Source: Brevibacillus composti (GTDB taxonomy: Bacteria; Bacillota; Bacilli; Brevibacillales; Brevibacillaceae). Taken from it: a stretch of DNA of 64,000 bases. Position 1 is the first letter of the stretch; each line of letters starts with the position of its first letter. The DNA lies in the NCBI RefSeq assembly GCF_016406105.1, contig NZ_CP066308.1:1399501-1463500 (forward strand), read 5' to 3'. Both the position numbers and the translations under genes were made by a program. The notes under the pieces are model-generated. The model saw nothing but the letters and a program-made list of their open reading frames with translations, searched no databases and was not told the DNA's origin. Shown here one piece after another: positions 32,523 through 39,629 of the stretch.

Positions 32523-32795
32523 ATGTCAAAAGAGAAAATCTATGCAAACAAATACTGGGAAGAAGAAAAAGGCGAAACAATCGAATTTGGAAATTCATTC
32601 ATGCGCTGCTATGACAAAGCTGGAAAGTTGCAGTTTGGGATAAAGTTTCGTAACAAATCCGGTGAGGACGTGTACCAAGTCAAGTTTGTTCTTGATCGAA
32701 AGGAACTGTTCTCCAGCGACGAAGCGCCAAGTTACTTGCGCGGCACGATCAACGATTGGGAAGAGATGCTCGAAGGTGAACGAAATGACGACTGA
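32523..32795 (+). CDS. Hypothetical phage protein
   Basis: A 90-residue soluble, acidic protein (KYWEEEKGETIEFGNSF, then LRGTINDWEEMLEGERNDD). AAAGGGAGAG precedes the ATG. The 3' end overlaps the RusA gene by 11 bases. No family recognised; probably a small replication- or metabolism-related accessory. Confidence 0.62.
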   Translation: MSKEKIYANKYWEEEKGETIEFGNSFMRCYDKAGKLQFGIKFRNKSGEDVYQVKFVLDRKELFSSDEAPSYLRGTINDWEEMLEGERNDD

Positions 32796-33183
32796 ATTCT
32801 TCATGCCGATGAAAAAAGTGCCGACAATCACGCATCAGCAAAAACAGGTTACGGTCGTGCACGGCAAGCCGGTATTCTACGAACCGGCAGAGTTGAAGGC
32901 AGCCAGAACAAAGCTGATGGCACACCTTGGGCAGCACGTTCCAGAGAAGGCGTATACCAGGCCTGTCAGGTTAATTGTGAAATGGTGTTTTCCGATCTCA
33001 GGCAAGCGCCAGGATGGGGAGTATAAGGCGACTCGCCCAGACATCGATAACAGCCAGAAGTTGCTGTTTGACTGCATGACGGATTTGAAGTTCTGGAAGG
33101 ATGACGCCCTGGTGGTCAGCTTGATCGCGGAAAAGTTTTGGGCCAGGCTTCCGGGAATCTATATCCGGATCGAAGAGGTTTAG
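32785..33183 (+). CDS. RusA-type Holliday junction resolvase
   Basis: A 132-residue protein of the RusA family. The conserved acidic core is RPDIDNSQKLLFDCMTDLKF followed by WKDDALVVSL, carrying the aspartates that bind Mg2+. RusA cuts four-way junctions and helps resolve replicating phage DNA before packaging. The ATG at 32785 overlaps the previous gene and has AAGGTGA upstream. Length is typical (about 120-135). Confidence 0.85.
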   Translation: MTTEFFMPMKKVPTITHQQKQVTVVHGKPVFYEPAELKAARTKLMAHLGQHVPEKAYTRPVRLIVKWCFPISGKRQDGEYKATRPDIDNSQKLLFDCMTDLKFWKDDALVVSLIAEKFWARLPGIYIRIEEV

Positions 33184-33186
33184 CTT

Positions 33187-33408
33187 ATGGATTACAAGGC
33201 GTTTTATGCGGACGTAGTCGACTGGATCAACCAGGCAAATCAGGCTGCTGCTAAGTACGGGATGCATAACGAGCAGTTTTGGTTATGGGTGGTCGATTCA
33301 AGTGGCAAGCTATGCCAAAAATATCAGAATCACCGGTTGGCCATAAACCAAATGCTAATGCTGGTCAATTGGCTTGAAGATGTGTACGAGAGGGGGAAGG
33401 CGAGATGA
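33187..33408 (+). CDS. Hypothetical phage protein
   Basis: A 73-residue helical protein rich in Trp and Asn (FYADVVDWINQANQAAAKYG). It lies between RusA and the phage sigma factor, with four bases overlapping the latter. No recognised family; unclear ribosome site in the RusA stop region (GAGGTTTAGC). Confidence 0.6.
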   Translation: MDYKAFYADVVDWINQANQAAAKYGMHNEQFWLWVVDSSGKLCQKYQNHRLAINQMLMLVNWLEDVYERGKAR

Positions 33409-33920
33409 ACATAGTGCAAAAAGATGTTGATGCTTTAGTTCAAGACAATTTGTCTTTCGTTCATTTTATCCTGAAAAAATACTATCCGCCTGAGGGGTAT
33501 GATTACGACGATCTTTACCAAATCGGATGCATCGGGCTTGTTAAAGCGGCAAAGAAATTTGATCCGTCCTTGGGCTATCAATTCACCACTTACGCAGCAT
33601 ATTGGATCGAAAACGAGCTCAAGAAAATGATTCGCACGCAAAAAGCCGTAAAAAGAACAGGGGATGTCTTTTCAATGGACTGGACCGGTGAAGATGAAGA
33701 CGGATCCCTCGCCGAATTGCTGGCAAACTACGATTCGGTGGAAGAAGAGGTTGAAGCAAAATGGCTGTTCTCCGAATTGATTCGTCAGGAGCCAGCCATT
33801 ACGATGCTAGCCTTACAGGGGTACACCCAGAAGGAGATCGGGCGTAAGTTGGGGATGAGCCAAGTTAGTGTTTCGAGAAAATTGCTAAACATGAGAAAAG
33901 CTACAGCAGCTATGTGCTGA
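33405..33920 (+). CDS. Phage-encoded sigma-70 family factor
   Basis: A 171-residue sigma factor. Region 2 is visible as YDYDDLYQIGCIGLVKAAKKF and YQFTTYAAYWIENELKKMI. Region 4 is the C-terminal helix-turn-helix (GYTQKEIGRKLGMSQVSVSRKL). Region 1.1 and most of region 3 are missing, like SigF/SigB-type short factors. It likely directs host RNA polymerase to phage late promoters or modulates the switch to late genes. A GGGGGAAGG site precedes the ATG. Confidence 0.88.
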   Translation: MNIVQKDVDALVQDNLSFVHFILKKYYPPEGYDYDDLYQIGCIGLVKAAKKFDPSLGYQFTTYAAYWIENELKKMIRTQKAVKRTGDVFSMDWTGEDEDGSLAELLANYDSVEEEVEAKWLFSELIRQEPAITMLALQGYTQKEIGRKLGMSQVSVSRKLLNMRKATAAMC

Positions 33921-33926
33921 TTTACA

Positions 33927-34532
33927 ATGTCCATGGTTACCAAAGCGAGATTTTTTGGACGAACCAGTCGGCGCGGTGACATTCGTTTTCCAAGTAACGA
34001 AGTGGACATGCAGCCTGGTGAAGTTATCACTTACCAGTTGACCCATGAAGAGCTGGAAAAATACAAGAAGGGGGATGTAAAGCAGATGACGGCTGTCTCG
34101 AAGACAAAAAACGAGCAACGAGAAAAAAGGTTAACGAAAACAGATCTGACCAAGGAAGTCTACCTCAAACTGGTCAAGCAAGGCATGATCGATGCGCATA
34201 TCCGAAGGGAGTATGGAATTTCAAGCTGGACAACTTTGAAACGTATGAAAGATGCCTGGGGGATTACGAGCGACAGCGGGGCCAGTAAGACAGTGAAAGC
34301 CCCCGTTGTTCCAAGTGGGATTTCCATGGAACAGATTATGACCAAGCTGAATGAAATAGCTGCCGATCAAGCAGAAACAAAAAAACAGCTGAATGAGATC
34401 AGAGAACTGCTCATCCAACTGCCAAAAGAAATCCAAACGCCTAATTGTCAGTATATCCAAAAAGAGGACGAAGAGTCCAATAAAGATCAAACCTATGAAT
34501 TGATTCGCAAGCTGCTGAAAAAGTTGTTGTGA
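33927..34532 (+). CDS. Hypothetical DNA-binding-like phage protein
   Basis: A 201-residue basic protein. The middle resembles a helix-turn-helix (KLVKQGMIDAHIRREYGISS), and a coiled coil follows (IMTKLNEIAADQAETKKQLN). It begins six bases after the sigma-factor stop; the ATG at 33933 is an alternative start. It overlaps the next weak frame by four bases. It may be a partner of the sigma factor or a late regulator; this is inference from position. Confidence 0.6.
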   Translation: MSMVTKARFFGRTSRRGDIRFPSNEVDMQPGEVITYQLTHEELEKYKKGDVKQMTAVSKTKNEQREKRLTKTDLTKEVYLKLVKQGMIDAHIRREYGISSWTTLKRMKDAWGITSDSGASKTVKAPVVPSGISMEQIMTKLNEIAADQAETKKQLNEIRELLIQLPKEIQTPNCQYIQKEDEESNKDQTYELIRKLLKKLL

Positions 34533-34615
34533 ATGACCAGATGGCATTGGGGGAGCAACCGGGATCCGCTGCTCCTGGATACAAACCGGTAATTATGAAA
34601 AAGGGGAGGTTAAAG

Positions 34616-34858
34616 ATGGATCGATTAAAGCTGTTACTGTGCCATACAGAGGGATTTATGCGAGGAAATAAAACGAGCCGCTTTTGTAGACCAGGCATCT
34701 ATTACCCGATTGTTGAAGAGCGCGGAAACGTCTATTTCGTAACGACAGAGTTCTCTGAGCGGCATCCCATTGCCAAAGGACGATACAAAATGTGGTTCCA
34801 ATTGGTCGAGGTTGAAAGAGCGTATTACGAAATAATGCAGCCGAACGTGACGACTTAA
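34616..34858 (+). CDS. Hypothetical phage protein
   Basis: An 80-residue protein (RLKLLLCHTEGFMRGNKTSR) with a mixed alpha-beta look. The ATG at 34616 follows GGGGAGG by six bases, which argues against the longer reading from 34529. No family recognised. Confidence 0.62.
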   Translation: MDRLKLLLCHTEGFMRGNKTSRFCRPGIYYPIVEERGNVYFVTTEFSERHPIAKGRYKMWFQLVEVERAYYEIMQPNVTT

Positions 34859-34883
34859 CACTTCATTACAGGAGGAAAAAACC

Positions 34884-35582
34884 ATGAGCGTAAAATTGTA
34901 CATTTCAGAAGGCATCAAAAAGGCCGAGCTGGAAATTGCCAAGCCTAATAACCTGCAGCTGCTGAATGTCATCCATGGACTGTACGGGTTTTTCGGTGTA
35001 GAGATCCCAGGTATCGGGGAGCAGAAACCTGTTTCTACACAGCATGTTTTCGAGCCAAACATACAGATTCCACGAGCATTTGAAAAGACCAGCCAGCCAC
35101 GAGAAGAAAAAAAGAGTATCGAGCTCCCAAAGCGGCAGCTGCCATATGTGAACGGTGACCGAACCCTTACTCAAAATCTTGGCGAGAAGTTGGGGCCGCT
35201 GCTGGGACTCCGAATTGATGAGCCTAAAACGGCAGTGAAGGAACCCCCGGTCGAGCAAGTTGTGGATCCTGCAGTGGTTAAATCAGCTGAACAAAAGGAA
35301 CAGCCTAAATACACCGGCATCAAAGAAATAAATGGGGAACTGCATTATCAGACCTATGTGTACTGCAAAAATGTTCAATGCTGCAAACGGAACAAGGTAT
35401 TCATCAAAAAGACGCAGGTCTGCGTTCCTTGCCCGGCTTGCAATACCAAACATGCACGACGGGATGCTTCTTCAGATGGATTCCCGAATCAAGACGACTT
35501 CGGAAATTTCTTTAAGGCGGACAGGCTGTGGATAGAGAACCATAAGCCGCATCAGGAACGAGTGAAAAGCCCATTAAAATAA
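34884..35582 (+). CDS. Hypothetical phage protein with C-terminal zinc-binding domain
   Basis: A 232-residue protein. The N-terminal 50 residues form a small folded part (VKLYISEGIKKAELEIAK), followed by a long low-order linker rich in Pro, Glu and Lys. The C-terminal part holds cysteines in YCKNVQCCKRN and CVPCPACN, enough for a zinc ribbon. AGGAGG lies ten bases before the ATG. Unknown function; position suggests a regulatory or late-onset protein. Confidence 0.62.
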   Translation: MSVKLYISEGIKKAELEIAKPNNLQLLNVIHGLYGFFGVEIPGIGEQKPVSTQHVFEPNIQIPRAFEKTSQPREEKKSIELPKRQLPYVNGDRTLTQNLGEKLGPLLGLRIDEPKTAVKEPPVEQVVDPAVVKSAEQKEQPKYTGIKEINGELHYQTYVYCKNVQCCKRNKVFIKKTQVCVPCPACNTKHARRDASSDGFPNQDDFGNFFKADRLWIENHKPHQERVKSPLK

Positions 35583-35616
35583 ACCATGTAGCCGTGCGCA
35601 GTGAGGGGTGAACGGA

Positions 35617-36156
35617 ATGGCACACAGACAATTATTGAGCCCGAAAATGTTGGAAGATATTACACGTATTGCTGTGGAGGCAGCGATGGACTTTCAGGAG
35701 AAGGAGAAGCAAAAACAGCAGAAAGCGAAAAAGGACTGGCGGCTGCGTAATACAAAACTGCTGTTGAAGCATTATCGTTCGTTTGTAAAACACAGCGAGG
35801 GCGTGAAGGAAAAACTGTCAGCGTTGGAGAGTGCTGAAGCCATCGAGGACCTTTACACTGATGAGCTGGCGATTGAGTCTATCAAGCGCAGCAAACAACG
35901 GACGCTGGCGATGGTTCAGTTCATCCAGAGGATGATGAAAGTTTACAAGATGATGTGCGAAACGTCAGGGCAGACAGAAGACATGAGACGATATCAGATC
36001 ATCCACGAGCTGTACATCGCAGAGGAAAAACGAACAGTCGAGGAGCTAGCCGAATTTCACAAAATTGAGCCGAGAACCGTCTACAACGATGTAAAAAATG
36101 CTACAAAAACCTTGTCAGTACTGATATTTGGCGTTGATGGGGTTGAGCTCTACTGA
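35617..36156 (+). CDS. Putative late-gene transcription regulator (ArpU-like)
   Basis: A 179-residue protein ending in a sigma-4-like helix-turn-helix (IAEEKRTVEELAEFHKIEPR followed by TVYNDVK). Proteins of this shape directly upstream of the terminase operon control late transcription in Gram-positive phages (ArpU/RinA type). The ATG at 35617 follows GAGGGGTGAACGG, better placed than a GTG at 35608. It is the last gene before the packaging operon, followed by a terminator at 36240. Confidence 0.72.
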   Translation: MAHRQLLSPKMLEDITRIAVEAAMDFQEKEKQKQQKAKKDWRLRNTKLLLKHYRSFVKHSEGVKEKLSALESAEAIEDLYTDELAIESIKRSKQRTLAMVQFIQRMMKVYKMMCETSGQTEDMRRYQIIHELYIAEEKRTVEELAEFHKIEPRTVYNDVKNATKTLSVLIFGVDGVELY

Positions 36157-36239
36157 CTTCAATTTTGTTTCAAAAAGAGTTCATTTTCTTTTCAACCGGC
36201 CCGTGGTAATCTGATATCGTAGGAAAAATATACAAAGCG

Positions 36240-36270
36240 GCCATCCTAACAAACGGATGGCTTTTTGTTT
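36240..36270. terminator. Terminator between early and late regions
   Basis: GCCATCC / GGATGGC with an eight-base loop, then TTTTTGTTT on the plus strand. The minus strand also has a usable T-rich tail, so it can stop the leftward orphan gene ending at 36412. Confidence 0.85.
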
Positions 36271-36272
36271 AC

Positions 36273-36408
36273 GACAATCCTCCCCAAGTGTGCAGGCGTA
36301 CAACCGACAGGCAGGGGCAAATGCCTGGACGTTGCACCACTCCCTGTGCCGTGACCACAGCGGTTAAGGATTGTCTCGTGGCGGAGGCCCCTGCCGAAAA
36401 AAGTGGGG
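36273..36408 (+). ncRNA. Candidate pseudoknotted structured RNA upstream of the terminase genes
   Basis: Two long perfect pairings cross each other: GACAATCC / GGATTGTC (36273-36280 with 36368-36375) and GGCAGGGGC / GCCCCTGCC (36310-36318 with 36387-36395). Inner hairpins are GTGCA..CGT / ACG..TGCAC, AGGCA / TGCCT (competing with the second pairing) and CTGTG / CACAG. CCCCA / TGGGG (36282-36286 with 36404-36408) could close the whole. No reading frame is supported here. Strand is assumed; the pairings exist in both orientations. Confidence 0.45.
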
Positions 36409-36411
36409 TCG

Positions 36412-36639
36412 CTATCTCCCAATTTTTTTAATGATCTCTTCTGGTACTAGACTTTGGAGATCATTTCCTCTTTTGGTTTCAAGATACTGAGCGATAGCGT
36501 AGAATTTTGCAAAAGTTTCTTGAATTTCTTCGGCATCTCCCATACTGTAAGCCGAATAATACAGGGTCGTTAATTCAGTTGCTACATCAAGTTTATTACG
36601 TTGGATAGGACTAGGTTTTACTTTGACGTCATCAGACAT
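36412..36639 (-). CDS. Reverse-oriented small orphan protein
   Basis: A 75-residue helical, soluble protein (IQRNKLDVATELTTLYYSAY, then EEIQETFAKFYAIAQYLETK). AAGGAGGTGATT at ideal spacing before the ATG at 36639 argues that it is translated. It is alone on the minus strand between the late regulator and terminase. Its N-terminal region looks like a recurrent small family in Bacillales, recalled but without known function. A lysogen-expressed role is possible. Confidence 0.68.
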   Translation of the reverse strand: MSDDVKVKPSPIQRNKLDVATELTTLYYSAYSMGDAEEIQETFAKFYAIAQYLETKRGNDLQSLVPEEIIKKIGR

Positions 36640-37002
36640 GCTAATCACCTCCTTTTTCTTCCAACATTCGACATGAGGTAGATATTTTCCTTTTCCAAAA
36701 CAGATAGTCAAGGAGGTGATCCCCATGTTGCGTCACCAGCATGGGCAGTGAGTCTTGGTTCGAGGAGAGGGCAAGAGCAAGACGACGAGGACGAGGGAGC
36801 CGCGGGTCCTTCTGGCAGGCGGCTTTCTTGCGGGTCGGCAGAGCCCCGAAATTTCGCTAGCTATAAATTTTTTTTGATACTTCGCATTCGCGATTTTTGG
36901 AAATGGTAAACATAGGGCCTACATCTAATGCCCGGTTAAAATTTTTACGAAATCGCGAATCCGGGATGAAGATTACTTCGCTATGAAGGGAGGTGGACAG
37001 TT
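36640..37002. other. Terminase leader: candidate cos/pac region
   Basis: No supported gene longer than eight codons. A near-perfect AAGGAGGTGAT site at 36710-36720 precedes a mini-frame of eight codons (36725-36751). Further right are AGCCGC / GCGGCT (36797-36802 with about 36820-36825), the palindromes GAAATTTC and GCTAGC near 36848-36862, and an 11-bp perfect inverted repeat ATTCGCGATTT / AAATCGCGAAT (36886-36896 with 36950-36960). Such dyads just before a small terminase gene suggest the packaging recognition site. Confidence 0.45.
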
Positions 37003-37500
37003 GTGGTGGTAAGTACCAGTGATATGGCGGAAATTCTGGGAGTTTCGACAAGGTGGATCCAGCAATTGACCAAGGACGGAATCCTGATCCAGGAAAGCCG
37101 CGGCAAGTTCCACCTCCCGGAAAACATTCAACGATATATCAGGTACGTCGAGAATATGCACGAGGATGGCGGCCAGAAGATCGATTACAACAAGGAGAAG
37201 GCCCTACATGAGAGGGCAAAACGGAAGATCGCGGAGATGGATCTGGCCGAAAAAGAGCAGCTGCTGATCCAGGTAAGTGAGGTTGAAAAGGTACTGGAGA
37301 AGATGGTGGGCCTGTTCAAGGCGCGTTGCCTGACAATCCCGGCCAAGGTTTCCCCACTCGTGCAGTACGAAACGGAATTGCCGGTCATTGTCGGCCTGCT
37401 CAAAAAAGAGATCAATGAAGCACTGCAGGAGTTATCTGACCACTATGCAGGCTTCTCGCAGAGACAGACAGGTGAGGAAAATGAGCCAGAAACTTCGTAA
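37003..37500 (+). CDS. Terminase small subunit
   Basis: A 165-residue protein with an N-terminal winged helix (SDMAEILGVSTRWIQQLTKDG) and helical C-terminal part, as in Nu1-type small terminases. It should recognise the packaging site on phage DNA and recruit the large subunit. A GTG start follows GGGAGG. The gene overlaps the large terminase by 20 bases. Length is typical. Confidence 0.85.
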   Translation: MVVSTSDMAEILGVSTRWIQQLTKDGILIQESRGKFHLPENIQRYIRYVENMHEDGGQKIDYNKEKALHERAKRKIAEMDLAEKEQLLIQVSEVEKVLEKMVGLFKARCLTIPAKVSPLVQYETELPVIVGLLKKEINEALQELSDHYAGFSQRQTGEENEPETS

Positions 37501-39325
37501 GCTATACCAGGCTATCGCTCAGTTTGTTTCTCCTCCCCCTGAGTTGACGATTACCGAATGGGCAGACCGTTACCGGTATTTGTCACCTGAATCATCAGCA
37601 GAGCCAGGGAAATACCGAAGCGAACGAGCTCCTTACCAACGCGAAATGATGGACGCGATCAGCGACCCCGAGGTGCAAGAGGTCGTTTTCATGATGGGTT
37701 CCCAACTGGGGAAAACCCTCACACAGGAAAACGTCATCGGTTACTACATCGATCAAGATCCGTCCCCCATGATGCTGGTGATGCCAACGCTGGACATGTC
37801 AAAGGCATTTTCGAAAGACCGGCTCAGCACAATGGTGCGGGATACGCCGGTTTTGAGAGACAAAATCGCCGATGCGAAGGCAAAGGTTTCTGGAAATACG
37901 ATCCTTCACAAAAGCTTCCCAGGGGGGCATATTACGTTGGTGGGGAGTAACTCGCCAGCATCGCTGGCCAGCCGCCCCATCCGCATCCTGTTAGTGGACG
38001 AGCTGGACCGTTTCGAGGCGACTTCTGAAGGGGATGCCCTGGATCTCGCAAAGCGGCGGACTGCTACCTTTGCAAATCGGAAGATCGTAATCGCTTCAAC
38101 GCCAACGATCAAAGATCAGTCAAGGATCGAGCAGCTGTATAAGAAAACCTCCTCGATGGGGACATGGCAGCTGCCATGTCCGCAATGCGGCGAATACCAG
38201 CCGCTGGAGTGGAGCCGGGTCATGTTCGAATCGGTCTCCATGAGATGCATGCATTGCGGGTTTGACTCCCCGGAGATCGAGTGGAAAAAGCAGCAAATCG
38301 CGGGGAAGGGAAAATGGGTTCACGAGCACCCGGAGCGGAAGGTAAAAGGCTTCCACATGAACGCGCTCGCCTCCCCCTGGACGCGCTGGGCAGAAATGAT
38401 CGAGATCTTTCAGGTAGCCAATGAGGAGCTGAAAAATGGTAATCCCAAGCAGATGCAGGTATTCGTGAACACCCTCCTGAGCGAGACCTGGGAGGATTAC
38501 ACGGGTGACACTCTCGATCAAGACGATCTCCTCAAGCGCCGGGAGGATTACGATGCGGAACTTCCGCCGGGCGTATTGATACTGACGATGGCTGTCGATA
38601 CACAGAACGACCGCCTGGAGTACGAGGTGGTCGGCTGGGGAAAGGACGAAGAGGCGTGGGGGATTGAAAAGGGCATCATCTGGGGCAAGCCCGATGATAA
38701 AAGAACGTGGCAAATGCTCGATGACAAGCGAAAACAAACCTGGCATTTTGCAGATGGAACAGGAATGGTAGTAGCTTGCACCTGCGTTGACTCCGGCGGA
38801 CACTTTACCGACGAGGTCTACAAGTATTGCGTACAAAATCTGCAGGAGAGGGTATTCCCGATCAAAGGTGAGGGCGGCGACGGCATTCCACTTGTCCATA
38901 AGGTCTCCCGGAACAATAAGTACCGGCTCCCCCTTATCTTGCTCGGAGTGGATGCTGGAAAAACCGCTATTATGCAAAGGCTGCAAATCAGCGAGCCTGG
39001 GGCTCGATATTTCCATTTCCCGAAGGAGGACGGCCGCGGATATGATCAGGTTTACTTCGCCGGCCTTGTATCAGAGCGGCAAGTGTTCCGTAAAAAGGGC
39101 GGGCAAGTGGTGATGGTCTGGGAAAATGTCGCAAAGGACAGGCGAAACGAGCCGTTGGACCTACGGGTATACGGAATGGCGGCACTGCGGCTGCTGAATC
39201 CGAACTTTGAAGCCTTGGAAAAGCGTCTGAAAGAGGTCTCTACAAGATCGGAAAAGTCTGTAAAACCCAAGCAAAACGGGTCGAAAAAGCGATATGGAGC
39301 AGTAAAACGAGCCGCCTTGGATTAA
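37481..39325 (+). CDS. Terminase large subunit (lambda gpA type)
   Basis: A 614-residue GpA-type terminase. The ATPase has Walker A MMGSQLGKT (71-79) and Walker B ILLVDELDRF (169-178). A CxxC...CxxC zinc finger lies near residue 230 (CPQCGE, CMHCGF). The C-terminal nuclease domain contains MAVDTQNDRLEYEV. It packages DNA into the prohead and cuts at the cos or pac site. The ATG lies behind AGGTGAGG and overlaps the small-subunit gene. Confidence 0.95.
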   Translation: MSQKLRKLYQAIAQFVSPPPELTITEWADRYRYLSPESSAEPGKYRSERAPYQREMMDAISDPEVQEVVFMMGSQLGKTLTQENVIGYYIDQDPSPMMLVMPTLDMSKAFSKDRLSTMVRDTPVLRDKIADAKAKVSGNTILHKSFPGGHITLVGSNSPASLASRPIRILLVDELDRFEATSEGDALDLAKRRTATFANRKIVIASTPTIKDQSRIEQLYKKTSSMGTWQLPCPQCGEYQPLEWSRVMFESVSMRCMHCGFDSPEIEWKKQQIAGKGKWVHEHPERKVKGFHMNALASPWTRWAEMIEIFQVANEELKNGNPKQMQVFVNTLLSETWEDYTGDTLDQDDLLKRREDYDAELPPGVLILTMAVDTQNDRLEYEVVGWGKDEEAWGIEKGIIWGKPDDKRTWQMLDDKRKQTWHFADGTGMVVACTCVDSGGHFTDEVYKYCVQNLQERVFPIKGEGGDGIPLVHKVSRNNKYRLPLILLGVDAGKTAIMQRLQISEPGARYFHFPKEDGRGYDQVYFAGLVSERQVFRKKGGQVVMVWENVAKDRRNEPLDLRVYGMAALRLLNPNFEALEKRLKEVSTRSEKSVKPKQNGSKKRYGAVKRAALD

Positions 39326-39374
39326 AAATCGGGCGGTTTTTTCATGAAAAACTGAGGAAATGCGGTGATTCCTG

Positions 39375-39611
39375 ATGGCGAATACGAGATTGGATATGGC
39401 AAAAGAGCGCCTGCAGGCCTATTACCAAGCGGAGCTGGCGGTCCTGAGCGGCCAGGAGTACCGAATCGGGACGAGAACCCTTCGCAGGGCTGACCTGTCC
39501 GAAATCCGGAAGGCCATCAGCGAATTGGAGAGGCAAGTGCAGCAGCTGGAGAATCAAGCGGCCGGAAATCGATCCGCCAGGGCTCGGCGAATTGTCATTC
39601 GCGATCTTTAA
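39375..39611 (+). CDS. gpW-like head-tail joining protein
   Basis: A 78-residue, mostly helical protein (KERLQAYYQAELAVLSGQEY, then RTLRRADLSEIRKAISELER). It resembles the DUF6148/gpW-type connector encoded between terminase and portal in lambda-like heads. gpW is added to the filled head before the tail attaches. Spacing to the portal gene is 18 bases. Confidence 0.75.
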   Translation: MANTRLDMAKERLQAYYQAELAVLSGQEYRIGTRTLRRADLSEIRKAISELERQVQQLENQAAGNRSARARRIVIRDL

Positions 39612-39629
39612 GGCGAGGGAGGTGATCAT

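Noticed and set aside
36273-36408. Hammerhead or typical HDV-like ribozyme
   Set aside because: No CUGAUGA/GAAA core for a hammerhead. The helix order recalls HDV, but the insert between the helices is far too long and no clear catalytic-C context was found. Kept only as an unassigned structured RNA.
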